Shown here: in pieces, positions 16,133-24,976 of the stretch
Layout: each line of letters starts with the position of its first letter
Position numbering within the stretch: the first letter of the stretch is position 1
From: Colwellia sp. 1_MG-2023
Lineage (GTDB): Bacteria; Pseudomonadota; Gammaproteobacteria; Enterobacterales; Alteromonadaceae
Length of the DNA stretch: 64,000 nt
Assembly: GCF_030546755.1 (NCBI RefSeq)
Contig: NZ_JAUOPE010000013.1
Span: forward strand, 62,001 to 126,000
Reading direction: 5' to 3'
The notes under the pieces: generated by a model
Database searches by the model: none
Told to the model about the DNA's origin: nothing
The model's input: the letters and a program-made list of their open reading frames with translations, nothing else
Translations under genes and position numbers: made by a program

Positions 16133-17548
16133 TCATAATTTGTACGCTTTCTTCGCTAAGTTATAAGCTAAATCCACCGCTAATTCTTGAGCTTCATCAA
16201 GTGTTAGTCGATGATCAGAAACTAATTCTGCCAGCCAATTACAGTCCATTCTTCTTGCAACATCATGGCGAGCAGGAATAGAGAGAAATGCGCGAGTATC
16301 GTCATTAAAGCCAACCGTATTATAAAATCCTGCTGTTTCTGTCATTTGCTGGCGAAAACGTCTCATTCCTTCAGGACTATCATGAAACCACCAAGGTGGT
16401 CCTAAACGTAAACAAGGATAATGCCCTGCTAAAGGAGCAAGCTCACGTGAATAGGCTGTTTCATCTAAAGTGAATAAAATAAAGGTAAAGTTTGGCTGAG
16501 TGCCATACTTATCTAACAATGGTTTTAATTGCTCGGTGTAACTACATTGCACAGGTATATCAGCTCCTTTATCACGACCAAAACGAGTAAAAACATCTTG
16601 GTTATGATTTCGTGAAACTCCAGGATGTAACTGCATCACTAAACCATCTTCAACACTCATGCCGGCCATTTCAGTTAACATATGTGCCCGAAATAATTCC
16701 GCTTGCTCAGCATTTGCTTGACCAGAAATGACAACTTGATACAAAGCTTCGATATCACTTCGTTCCAGATAAGCTGTTTTTGCGGTTGGATGACCATGAT
16801 CCGTTGAGGTAACCCCTGTTGCTTTAAAATAAGCGCGTCGTTTTTTATGTGCTAATAAATAGCCTGAAAACGTTGAGGTATCTTCACCGGTGATTTCACC
16901 AAAGTATTTAATTGCTGAAACAAAGCCTTCAAACTCAGGATCAATAACAGGATCTGGTCGATAAGCAGAAATCACTTTACCTTGCCAGTCGCTCGCATTG
17001 ATTGTTTTATGATGTGCTAAATCATTTAACGGTGATTCTGTAGTAGAAATTATTTCAATATTAAAGCGTTCAAATAAAGCTCTTGGTTTGAAAGCATCTG
17101 TTTTTAATAACGCGTTAATTGTATCGTAATAATAATCAGCCGTTTCTTCACATAACACGACATCAATATTAAAAATTTCAGCAAAAACAGTATCTAACCA
17201 TACTTTTGAAGGGGTACCACGAAACAAATAGTAATGCTTAGCAAACAACTGCCATATCTTACGGTTGTCGGTTTCAGTCGATTCGCCTGCAATGGTTTCT
17301 ATACCAAGTTCCGCTAAGGTGATCCCTTGGCTATATAGCATACGAAAGACATAGTGATCTGGTTTGATTAATAAATCAGTAGCATTGTCAAAGTTTTGAT
17401 CGTGAGCAAACCATGCAGGATCGGTATGACCATGAGGACTTATAATAGGTAAATCTTTTACGCTTCGATATAAAGTACGTGCAATATTGCGTATTTCTTC
17501 ATTTGAAGAAAATAACCTATCAGCGTGTAATTGTAACTTTTTTGCCAT
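16133..17548 (-). CDS. uxaC: Glucuronate (uronate) isomerase
   Basis: It converts D-glucuronate to D-fructuronate (and galacturonate to tagaturonate), the first step of the pathway continued by UxuB and UxuA. It is a 471-residue amidohydrolase-superfamily TIM barrel. SPHGHTDPAWF near residues 37-47 supplies the HxH metal ligands. Other conserved stretches are LHPGVSRNHN, TLDETAYSRELAPLAGHYPCLRLGPPWWFHDSPEGM and VGFNDDTRAFLSIPARHDVARR. Only glucuronate-branch partners are present here (no UxaA/UxaB), so glucuronate is the likelier substrate. It is transcribed away from uxuB across a region with candidate GntR operators. Confidence 0.96.
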   Translation of the reverse strand: MAKKLQLHADRLFSSNEEIRNIARTLYRSVKDLPIISPHGHTDPAWFAHDQNFDNATDLLIKPDHYVFRMLYSQGITLAELGIETIAGESTETDNRKIWQLFAKHYYLFRGTPSKVWLDTVFAEIFNIDVVLCEETADYYYDTINALLKTDAFKPRALFERFNIEIISTTESPLNDLAHHKTINASDWQGKVISAYRPDPVIDPEFEGFVSAIKYFGEITGEDTSTFSGYLLAHKKRRAYFKATGVTSTDHGHPTAKTAYLERSDIEALYQVVISGQANAEQAELFRAHMLTEMAGMSVEDGLVMQLHPGVSRNHNQDVFTRFGRDKGADIPVQCSYTEQLKPLLDKYGTQPNFTFILFTLDETAYSRELAPLAGHYPCLRLGPPWWFHDSPEGMRRFRQQMTETAGFYNTVGFNDDTRAFLSIPARHDVARRMDCNWLAELVSDHRLTLDEAQELAVDLAYNLAKKAYKL

Positions 17549-17595
17549 TTTTAATGGGTCTCTGTTTTAACGTACTATGCAGATAAATAGATCAG

Positions 17596-17841
17596 GCCTT
17601 ACCAATTAGTTTCGTTAGATGCTATTTTTTATTGCGTTTTGTTAGCTGGAACAAATATAGCAAACCAATTATTGGTAAGTCCAATAATTATTCGCTATTT
17701 TTTTAGTAGGCATGAATAAAATCAAACTGAAAAATAAGAAAAACGTTTAAATACCAAGAAAATACAGATAGATACAATAAAGCCTCATTCATTTACCTTA
17801 TATATAAAAAATAAAAACCTAAAAAATAAATGGTAAGGCCA
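17596..17841. promoter_or_regulatory. Three FadR/UxuR-like operator candidates between uxaC and uxuB
   Basis: Three related sites occur in the roughly 400-bp divergent gap. TGGTAAGGCCT is on the minus strand at 17595-17605. ATTGGTAAGTCCAAT is at 17671-17685 with perfect 5-bp arms, and it overlaps the palindrome ACCAATTATTGGT at 17664-17676. TGGTAAGGCCA is at 17831-17841. They share TGGTAAGKCCA, close to the FadR-subfamily consensus TGGTNNNACCA, as used by UxuR/ExuR-type regulators. The rest of the gap is AT-rich and must hold both promoters. No regulator gene of this class is in the window. Confidence 0.55.
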
Positions 17842-17953
17842 CTATTGTTTGTTTATTATGGATATCACACTTGTACAGTAAATAGAGTTTGTTTCGCTTT
17901 TAAAGACTAGCTATTGCTGCGATAAAAGTAATCGATTAATGGAATTTCCACTG

Positions 17954-19423
17954 ATGAATTTAACCGACATAATGAAAACCGCTAACACGTCTCCTTACCC
18001 AATAGAGCTACCACGATATAATCGTGAAAATACTCAGATTGGTATAGTTCATATAGGTCCTGGCGCATTTCATCGAGCGCATCAAGCCGTTTATACCGAA
18101 AATTTAATGAACCAATTTGGTGGCAATTGGGCGATCTGTGGCGTTTCTTTACGCAGTGCAACCGCGCAAGATATTTTAAGTAAACAAGACAACCTTTATA
18201 CTGTCTCTATTTTAGATAAAGACATTCGTTATCAAATAGTAGGCGCTATTAAAGAAATTTTAATTGCTAGCGAGCAGCGTGACCTAGTACTACAACGTAT
18301 GTCAGCTGAAACGACAAAATTAATTACCTTAACGATCACAGAAAAAGGCTACTGTTTAGCTGCCGATGGCTCATTAGATTTCAACCATGATGATATCAAA
18401 CATGATATTGCTAACGCTTCATCTCCCGTTAGTGCCATTGGCTTTATTGTTGAATCACTTAAAATAAGAAAACAAGATAACATCCCTGCTTTCAATGTAT
18501 TAAGTTGTGATAACGTTTCGGGTAACGGTGACAAACTTCGTCGTGCGGTATTAGATTACGCCGGTAAATTAGATCCACAATTACAACTGTGGATAGAAAA
18601 GCACGTTGCCTTTCCAAACTCCATGGTTGATAGCATTACACCTAAAACAGAAGCTTATACGGTTGAGTCTGTTTCAAAAGCAATCGGCTGCCAAGATAAC
18701 TGGCCAATTCAACGAGAAGCATTTACCCAATGGGTTATTTCCAACGATTGGCAGGGCGAACGACCTGAATGGGAGAAAGTTGGCGTTATTTTTACCCAAG
18801 ATGTGGAAGGTTTTGAAAAAGCAAAGCTCAAGCTACTCAATTGTTTGCATTCTACTTTAGCTTATTTAGGATCGTTGGCAGGTTACGAAACGGTTTTTGA
18901 TGTTACGAGTGATGTAAATTTTAAACAATTTATAACTAAGCTAGCGCAACAAGAAATTATCGGTTCATTTACCCCTCCAACTGAATTAAATATTGAAAAA
19001 TATAGCAATGATATCATTCAACGATTTTTAAACCCTGCCATTCGACATTTATTAGCACAAATTGCCTGTGATGGCTCACAAAAAATTCAAATACGTTTAT
19101 TGCCAATTATTCGCGATAACCTTGAGCAAGGCCGTTCGACTAAAATGCTTTGTTTTGCTTTAGCTTGTTGGTTTGAATTTATTTGTAAAACCGTTAAAAA
19201 CAAAGAGGAATTATCAGATCCAATGGCTAGCACATTTTATCAAACCACAGGCCTCCTCAGTGAAGATATTGCTACAGTCGTTAAAAGCTTTTTATCAATT
19301 GATGCGATAAATGCCCATGATTTACTGCTAAACAGCCAAATAAGCGAGCAAATTGAAGCAAGTTTAACCTTGATACGACAAACACCATCAACTCAACTAG
19401 GCGCTGTAATAGCAAAACTTTAA
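17954..19423 (+). CDS. uxuB: Fructuronate reductase / mannitol dehydrogenase family
   Basis: It reduces D-fructuronate to D-mannonate with NADH, linking UxaC to UxuA. It has a Rossmann N-terminal half (IGIVHIGPGAFHRAHQAVYTE) and the family TITEKGYC and LSCDNVSGNG motifs. The catalytic Lys-Asn-His set is seen in KLKLLNCLHSTLAYLG near residue 295. The stretches WVISNDW and GSQKIQIRLLP also match UxuB. ATG 17954 is preferred over ATG 17939 because GGAA sits 9 nt before it. It is divergent from uxaC-uxuA and probably co-regulated through the shared operators. Confidence 0.93.
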   Translation: MNLTDIMKTANTSPYPIELPRYNRENTQIGIVHIGPGAFHRAHQAVYTENLMNQFGGNWAICGVSLRSATAQDILSKQDNLYTVSILDKDIRYQIVGAIKEILIASEQRDLVLQRMSAETTKLITLTITEKGYCLAADGSLDFNHDDIKHDIANASSPVSAIGFIVESLKIRKQDNIPAFNVLSCDNVSGNGDKLRRAVLDYAGKLDPQLQLWIEKHVAFPNSMVDSITPKTEAYTVESVSKAIGCQDNWPIQREAFTQWVISNDWQGERPEWEKVGVIFTQDVEGFEKAKLKLLNCLHSTLAYLGSLAGYETVFDVTSDVNFKQFITKLAQQEIIGSFTPPTELNIEKYSNDIIQRFLNPAIRHLLAQIACDGSQKIQIRLLPIIRDNLEQGRSTKMLCFALACWFEFICKTVKNKEELSDPMASTFYQTTGLLSEDIATVVKSFLSIDAINAHDLLLNSQISEQIEASLTLIRQTPSTQLGAVIAKL

Positions 19424-19532
19424 TTTTTATTATTTGACCTTGAACCATTATCCTTTGACTTATGACTAATAAAGAATAATGTAATATTTCAATTAACCGT
19501 CATTGCTTATAGTAAATATTCGGGATTAATCC

Positions 19533-20417
19533 ATGTATAAATGTATATTAATGATCATAGCCATAAGTATTTTTGTTGTGATCTCATTTGTCAGTAAAGC
19601 TGTATCACCCCAAAATTCTGATAAATCTGCTTGGATCCTCATTGATAATTTCGAACGCGAACAATTAAATAATCGGTTAAATGAAAAAAAGCATGAACAT
19701 TGGTACAAAAAAGACACGCGCAATGACACGTCTCCTTTTATTGAAAATCCTCAAGTAACAGAGCTACAAAAAGAAATTAGTAACACTGTGCTATTAAAAA
19801 AGCCAGCGGCTGAAGGCGTGTTAGGGAATCGTAAAGCATTAACCTTTCGACCGTTACCAAACGCAGTTTCTGTGGGCGAGATATCTACATTTTACCTACG
19901 TATAAAAGTAGAATACTTTCCTAATAATCATGTGTTTGGTTTGAGTAATTTAGATGCGCAAGGGATCGCTCAACACGATTACAATGCCCTTGAGTCAAGT
20001 ATTCGTATCACCGATAAATATGAATCGAATGGCTTTAAGAATGACGGCACCATTATGGTAAAAACTGATAATGGCTATAGTAATATTCAAAATTATGAAA
20101 ATAAGCGCTCAGCTAAACCAGCACAAGAAAATACCTGGTATGAAATTTGGTTTGTTGTTAACAATGCTTTGAAAAAGCAAGGTGGGCAACATTATGATGT
20201 ATATTTAAAAGGAGGCGAATTCACCCAACAAACATTGGTGTATAAAAATGCTGCCTTTCGTATGAAACGAGAAATGCCATTAATTTACTTTATGATGAAC
20301 TGTAATACAGGGCCCGCAAAGCAACCCTATGGAAACGGCGGGCTTTATTATGATGATTTATACATGGCAAAAGGAACATTGTTAACCTCTCCGCTTTTGC
20401 CCATTGAAAAACCTTAA
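19533..20417 (+). CDS. Secreted lectin-like protein of unknown function
   Basis: I do not recognise a specific family. The 294-residue product has an N-terminal signal or anchor (hydrophobic residues 5-24). A beta-rich domain follows with stretches typical of concanavalin A/LamG-like folds (STFYLRIKVEY, TWYEIWFVVNN, HYDVYLKG, GGLYYDDLYMAKG). No catalytic motif is evident. It lies 109 nt after uxuB on the same strand, so glycan binding or degradation is plausible from context only. Confidence 0.7.
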   Translation: MYKCILMIIAISIFVVISFVSKAVSPQNSDKSAWILIDNFEREQLNNRLNEKKHEHWYKKDTRNDTSPFIENPQVTELQKEISNTVLLKKPAAEGVLGNRKALTFRPLPNAVSVGEISTFYLRIKVEYFPNNHVFGLSNLDAQGIAQHDYNALESSIRITDKYESNGFKNDGTIMVKTDNGYSNIQNYENKRSAKPAQENTWYEIWFVVNNALKKQGGQHYDVYLKGGEFTQQTLVYKNAAFRMKREMPLIYFMMNCNTGPAKQPYGNGGLYYDDLYMAKGTLLTSPLLPIEKP

Positions 20418-20479
20418 TACACGAGCAAGCCAATATATGAGTATACCGAAACACAAGTAAACCTAACCCCTCGTCCAAA

Positions 20480-21352
20480 TTAATGAATATTAATTTGATA
20501 GTTATTCGAAAAATCTTTTTCTGGGGCAAGGCAAATAAAATCAGGCTTTTCTTCAAGCGCTTTTGGCGAATTTTGCTGTTCATCAGTTGTCAGCCAAGGC
20601 TCAATACACACATAAGGTGAATTAGGTTTTGCCCATAACCCTAGGTGTTTATTGGAGCCGATATCTAATGACAATCTGGGCTTTTCATCGACTAATAAAG
20701 TGACATGTGACGAGTTAACATCGCTAAAAATTAACGCGTCTTGAGCAAATAAGTTTGATTTTATTATTAACTTTCGCGCTTTAATATCAACAGGGTAAAC
20801 GGTATTTGATAACAAATTTTGCTTAATTAAATGACAAAAACAATCTTCAGTTTCAGAAAATAGTACACTGCACTTTTCCTCTTTAAATGCCGAAAGCGGT
20901 AGTGTAAAAGCAGGATGCGATCCTAAACTAAAGTACATATCAGTTTTACCTAGATTTTTCACTAGATACGTAACAGATAAACTATTTTTGTTCAGAGTAA
21001 AAGTAACATCAAGCTGAAACTTAAATGGATATAATAACAAGGTTTGCTGATTATCTCGTAACCTCAAGGTAAGCGATGAAGCTGTTTTTCGGTGTAAATT
21101 AAAGCATTGTTCGCGAGCAAATCCATGTATCGGTAGTGAATAGTCTTTTCCTTGATAACGATATTTCCCACCGTTTAATCGACCAACAACTGGAAATAAA
21201 ATAGGAGCAGAGCCAGCCCAAATAGCGGGATCTGCTTGCCAAATGTATTCTTCATGATTGATGGTAGATGCCAAACTTTTAAGCTCGGCACCTTGTTCAC
21301 TAACTTTACATCTTAGCAATTGATTTGAAATGGTGTGAACAGCCATAGTCAT
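20480..21352 (-). CDS. Aldose 1-epimerase family protein (LacX-like mutarotase)
   Basis: It is predicted to interconvert alpha and beta anomers of a hexose in the cytoplasm. The 290-residue protein has the galactose-mutarotase-like pattern: EQGAELKSL near the start, the central ILFPVVGRLNGGKYRYQGKDY, LPIHGFAREQ with its active-site His, and SLGSHPAFTLPL with a second His. GLWAKPNSPYVCIEPW near the C-terminus completes it. It begins 3 nt after the AGE-family gene stops and is the last gene of a four-gene sugar operon. ATG 21346 is an alternative start. Confidence 0.87.
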   Translation of the reverse strand: MTMAVHTISNQLLRCKVSEQGAELKSLASTINHEEYIWQADPAIWAGSAPILFPVVGRLNGGKYRYQGKDYSLPIHGFAREQCFNLHRKTASSLTLRLRDNQQTLLLYPFKFQLDVTFTLNKNSLSVTYLVKNLGKTDMYFSLGSHPAFTLPLSAFKEEKCSVLFSETEDCFCHLIKQNLLSNTVYPVDIKARKLIIKSNLFAQDALIFSDVNSSHVTLLVDEKPRLSLDIGSNKHLGLWAKPNSPYVCIEPWLTTDEQQNSPKALEEKPDFICLAPEKDFSNNYQINIH

Positions 21353-21355
21353 TAC

Positions 21356-22537
21356 TTAGCTACTTTGACCAAACGCTCTTAGCACTTCAAAACAAGCCCC
21401 TAACGTATGGTAATCACATTTAGCGCCAGCACTACTTTTTTCATTTGAAACTATACTATTATCACGATTTAACAGCCTAAACCACGCTCCGTGTTGATGA
21501 TCGACAAAATGTTCATCACAGTATTGCCAAAGCTTTGTATATTGCTCTACGTATTTTTCTTCATTGGTTTCTTTATACAATAGCGCTGCTGTTGCAAAAC
21601 TTTCAGCTTGTACCCAAAAGTATTTATCATCATCACACCAATTTCCTTGACGATCAAAACCATAAATCAAGCCGCCATATTGATTATCCCATGCTAAACT
21701 AAAGGCTCGTTCATAGAGATCAATAGCACGTTCTACTAACCAAGTGTCGGGTGCGTGACGATTTAAGATCAGTAATAATTTAGCCCATTCTGTTTGATGA
21801 CCGGGTTGAAAACCCCAAGGTCGATATAAGTTTTTAGGATCATTTTTATTGTAATCCCAATCAGGTGCAAAACTGGGGGTAAAATGCTCCCATACGAGGC
21901 CCTCTGTGAGAGCGGCTTGTTTTACCGCAATGTTTTCAGCTAATAACTTAGCGCGAGTTAAGAATTTTTGATTATTGGTTGCTTCATAAGCCGCTAACAT
22001 TGCCTCACATAAATGCATGTTAGCATTTTGACCACGGTAATCACTCAACACGCCTTCAGGGCTAATTTCATCGGCATATAATCCATAATCATTTTGCCAA
22101 AACCGTTGTTCTAACAAGTCATAAGTAGCTAACAGCTTTTCATCACTTTCAATAATACCTACCTTTCTTACTGCTGCATAAGCTAACAAGACAAAGGCAT
22201 AGCCATAGGCTTGTTGCGTCATATCGTTAGGTTTATTATCAGTTAATGTCCAAGCATAACTTTGAGAGCTGGTTTGCCAATGCACTGTCTCTAAAAAGGC
22301 TAACCCGTGTTTCGAGATCTCAACATATTCGTGCTTGTCAAAAACTTGTGACGCTAAAGCGTAATTTACAATAATGCGAGTGCTACTGACCAACTGTTTA
22401 TGTTGTTCGTTGAAAGTTTCCCCATCATCATAATAATTTTGAAAATATCCCCCTTGTTCATCCACAACGCGAGGCGTGTAAAAATCTAATATTTCTTGGC
22501 AATGCTGTAACAAAAATTGATCACTTAAATAATTCAT
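21356..22537 (-). CDS. AGE-family sugar isomerase/epimerase (probable mannose isomerase)
   Basis: N-acylglucosamine 2-epimerase-fold enzymes isomerise free sugars through an (alpha/alpha)6 barrel. The 393-residue protein carries RPWGFQPGHQTEWAKLLL (about residues 235-252), whose His and Glu match the aldose-ketose isomerase/YihS subgroup. It also has KYFWVQAESFATAALLY and GAWFRLLNRD. GQNANMHLCEAMLAAYE supplies another conserved His. Position next to a fructokinase-like gene and an MFS hexose porter favours mannose to fructose conversion, feeding fructose 6-phosphate. Cellobiose or mannobiose 2-epimerase activity is an alternative not excluded by sequence alone. Confidence 0.82.
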   Translation of the reverse strand: MNYLSDQFLLQHCQEILDFYTPRVVDEQGGYFQNYYDDGETFNEQHKQLVSSTRIIVNYALASQVFDKHEYVEISKHGLAFLETVHWQTSSQSYAWTLTDNKPNDMTQQAYGYAFVLLAYAAVRKVGIIESDEKLLATYDLLEQRFWQNDYGLYADEISPEGVLSDYRGQNANMHLCEAMLAAYEATNNQKFLTRAKLLAENIAVKQAALTEGLVWEHFTPSFAPDWDYNKNDPKNLYRPWGFQPGHQTEWAKLLLILNRHAPDTWLVERAIDLYERAFSLAWDNQYGGLIYGFDRQGNWCDDDKYFWVQAESFATAALLYKETNEEKYVEQYTKLWQYCDEHFVDHQHGAWFRLLNRDNSIVSNEKSSAGAKCDYHTLGACFEVLRAFGQSS

Positions 22538-22567
22538 TTTCTAATCCTATTTACAATCAAATATTAT

Positions 22568-23446
22568 CTATAAATGCGTTAATGAAGGAGTTGCTCCGCG
22601 CTGTGAACATACATAAGATGAAACAAGACTGGCAAAATCAGCGATTTCACTAAGCGGTTTGTTTTGCAGTAAACCTAAGGTTAACGCAGCGGTAAATGAA
22701 TCGCCTGCCCCTACTGTATCAACGACAGTTGTCGGTACAATTGGTACTTCTATCGTTTCATCAAGGTGCAATAACACCGCGCCTTGTGCTCCTTGAGTAA
22801 AGGCAATAGTAGTTAAATCAAAAAGTTGTTTTAGCTGTTTGAGTACATCTCGATTATCACCTGAAATCCCAACGAGGTTGGCTATAAAAGGTAATTCTTC
22901 TTCATTAAGTTTTAAAACGTTGGCTAATTGAAGTGATTCAAGGATCACTTCGTTAGAATAAAATGGGGCTCTTAAATTTACATCAAACACTTTTAACGCC
23001 TCATGTGGTACTGAGCTAATAAAGCGTTGAATAGTATCGCGAGAGCAGGCATTGCGTTGCGCCAAACTGCCAAAACAAACGGCATCAACCGAACATGCGG
23101 TTTGTGCGAGCTGTTCTGACCAAACCAAGTTATCCCAAGCACAATTATCAGCAAAATGGTAACTGGCTTGATTAGAGGCATCTAACATGACCGTTACTGT
23201 GCCTGTTGGGTAGGTTACTTTCTCGAGTAATTCTACGTTTATTTGTCGTTTGGCTAGGTAAGTAATCGCCTCTTGACCTAACTTATCATCACCCACCGCA
23301 CTTACCATACTAACTTTGGCCTTTGCACCCGATAAATCATTGATGGCACAAATCATATTAGCAGGTGCACCTCCAAAGCGAGCGCCATCAGGAAATACAT
23401 CCCACAAAACTTCGCCAATACCAACAATATTAAAAGCGTTATTCAT
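22568..23446 (-). CDS. PfkB-family sugar kinase, probable fructokinase
   Basis: This ATP-dependent ribokinase-superfamily enzyme is predicted to phosphorylate fructose (or mannose) in the cytoplasm. The 292-residue protein has the N-terminal substrate motif GGAPANM (about residues 26-32). The C-terminal PfkB signature DTVGAGDSFTAAL is around residues 240-252 and carries the catalytic Asp. LKVFDVNLRAPFY is also typical of fructokinases. It starts 3 nt after the MFS transporter gene stops, so the two are coupled. Confidence 0.88.
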   Translation of the reverse strand: MNNAFNIVGIGEVLWDVFPDGARFGGAPANMICAINDLSGAKAKVSMVSAVGDDKLGQEAITYLAKRQINVELLEKVTYPTGTVTVMLDASNQASYHFADNCAWDNLVWSEQLAQTACSVDAVCFGSLAQRNACSRDTIQRFISSVPHEALKVFDVNLRAPFYSNEVILESLQLANVLKLNEEELPFIANLVGISGDNRDVLKQLKQLFDLTTIAFTQGAQGAVLLHLDETIEVPIVPTTVVDTVGAGDSFTAALTLGLLQNKPLSEIADFASLVSSYVCSQRGATPSLTHL

Positions 23447-23449
23447 GAA

Positions 23450-24847
23450 CTAGTGTCCTACTATTTTTGTATTTGGTTCAATATCATTTTCATTATGCGA
23501 AGAGATACCGAGTTTTTTCTGTAACTCTTCTAGAGGCACACCTTTCGTTTCTGGCACCATAATAAATACCCAAATAAGTTGGCCTATCATCATCAAACAG
23601 AAAAAACCAAAAACATATTGTGCCGAGAATGCCGCCACAACCGTTGGAAAAAACAAGGTCATCATAGCAGCAAAAACCCAATGGGTTGAACAGCCAAGAG
23701 ATTGCCCTGTAGTTCGATGCTCAGTTGGAAAAATTTCTGCAATAAACACCCAAATTACGGCTCCTTGTCCAACCGCGTGTGCTGCAATAAAGAAGAAAAT
23801 ACAAAAGGGAACAATGGCATATACTTCATTAGAAAACGCCCACGCACATGTTCCTAACGCTAATATATAACCGACAGAGCCAATATAGAGTAACGTTCTT
23901 CGGCCAATACGGTCTATTAGCCATAATCCAACTAATGTCGCGATAAGATTAGTAATACCTATACCCGCAGATTGCAATAGTGCAGCTTCTTGCCCTAACC
24001 CGGTCATTTCAAAAATTCGAGGAGCAAAATAAAGGATAGCGTTAATACCAGATAACTGATTAAAAAAAGCAATTAAAAACGCCAAAATAATAGGATACTT
24101 TAATCGCTGACTCCAAAACGGTGTTTTAACACCAACCGTGTTAGCTGAATTGACAATTGATTGAGTTAAGTCATCAATTTCCGTGGCAGACATGTTTGGA
24201 TTCACTTGAGCTAACACTTGCTTACCCGAAGCAATATTTTTACATTTTCCAATTAACCATCGTGGACTTTCCGGCAAGAAAAAACAAAAGACACAATAAA
24301 TAACAGCAGGAATAGCTTCAACGCCAAGCATCCAACGCCACGCATTTTCACCAATACCGCCCAACATCGCATTAGAAATAAATGCCACAAGAATACCAAA
24401 GACAATATTAAACTGGAACAAGCCCGTTAAACGCCCTCGTTTATCCGCAGGTGAAATTTCAGAAATATATAAAGGTGCGACAATAGTTGAAACCCCCACC
24501 CCTAATCCACCAATAAAGCGAGCGACCATAAAAGAATAAGGATCTGTCGCTAATGCTGACCACATCGCCGAAACTAAATAAAGTATTCCAATACCGACCA
24601 ATGTTTTAACGCGACCAAAACGATCAGTAGGCCAACCACCAAATAGTGCTCCTAATACTGTTCCCCATAACGCCGCACTTAACGCTAAACCATGAAGGGT
24701 TGACGATAAGCCCCATAAAGATTGGATGGTTTTCTCGGCACCTGAAATAACCACAGTGTCAAAACCAAATAGAAAGCCCGCTAAAGATGATGTGAGCGCC
24801 CATAAAAATAATTTATTTTTATTATTTGTTTTATTATTGAGGATCAT
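23450..24847 (-). CDS. MFS sugar porter (sugar:H+ symporter family)
   Basis: This inner-membrane hexose permease of the XylE/GalP/GLUT type has 465 residues and 12 predicted helices. Diagnostic motifs are all present: GFDTVVISGA in TM1, DRFGRVKTL in the 2-3 loop, PESPRWLIGK at mid-protein, QLSGINAILYFAPRIF in TM7, DRIGRRTLL and PETKGVPLEELQ at the end. AAGGG precedes ATG by 7 nt. It is the first gene of the transporter-kinase-isomerase-mutarotase operon and is divergent from an AraC regulator, its likely controller. Confidence 0.93.
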   Translation of the reverse strand: MILNNKTNNKNKLFLWALTSSLAGFLFGFDTVVISGAEKTIQSLWGLSSTLHGLALSAALWGTVLGALFGGWPTDRFGRVKTLVGIGILYLVSAMWSALATDPYSFMVARFIGGLGVGVSTIVAPLYISEISPADKRGRLTGLFQFNIVFGILVAFISNAMLGGIGENAWRWMLGVEAIPAVIYCVFCFFLPESPRWLIGKCKNIASGKQVLAQVNPNMSATEIDDLTQSIVNSANTVGVKTPFWSQRLKYPIILAFLIAFFNQLSGINAILYFAPRIFEMTGLGQEAALLQSAGIGITNLIATLVGLWLIDRIGRRTLLYIGSVGYILALGTCAWAFSNEVYAIVPFCIFFFIAAHAVGQGAVIWVFIAEIFPTEHRTTGQSLGCSTHWVFAAMMTLFFPTVVAAFSAQYVFGFFCLMMIGQLIWVFIMVPETKGVPLEELQKKLGISSHNENDIEPNTKIVGH

Positions 24848-24976
24848 TAAAACACCCTTTCATTTGTTTTGTATTACGATTCTATCCATTAAAATATTAT
24901 TTAAAATGGTTCTTATTGCTATTTTCTTGTGATAGATTGTGATTTGATGATGATTTATCAATGAACGGAATATCGT

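Noticed and set aside
20290-20583. Minus-strand frame of 97 residues across the end of the lectin-like gene and the mutarotase gene
   Set aside because: It overlaps two better-supported genes, has no family resemblance, and is out of frame with the mutarotase.
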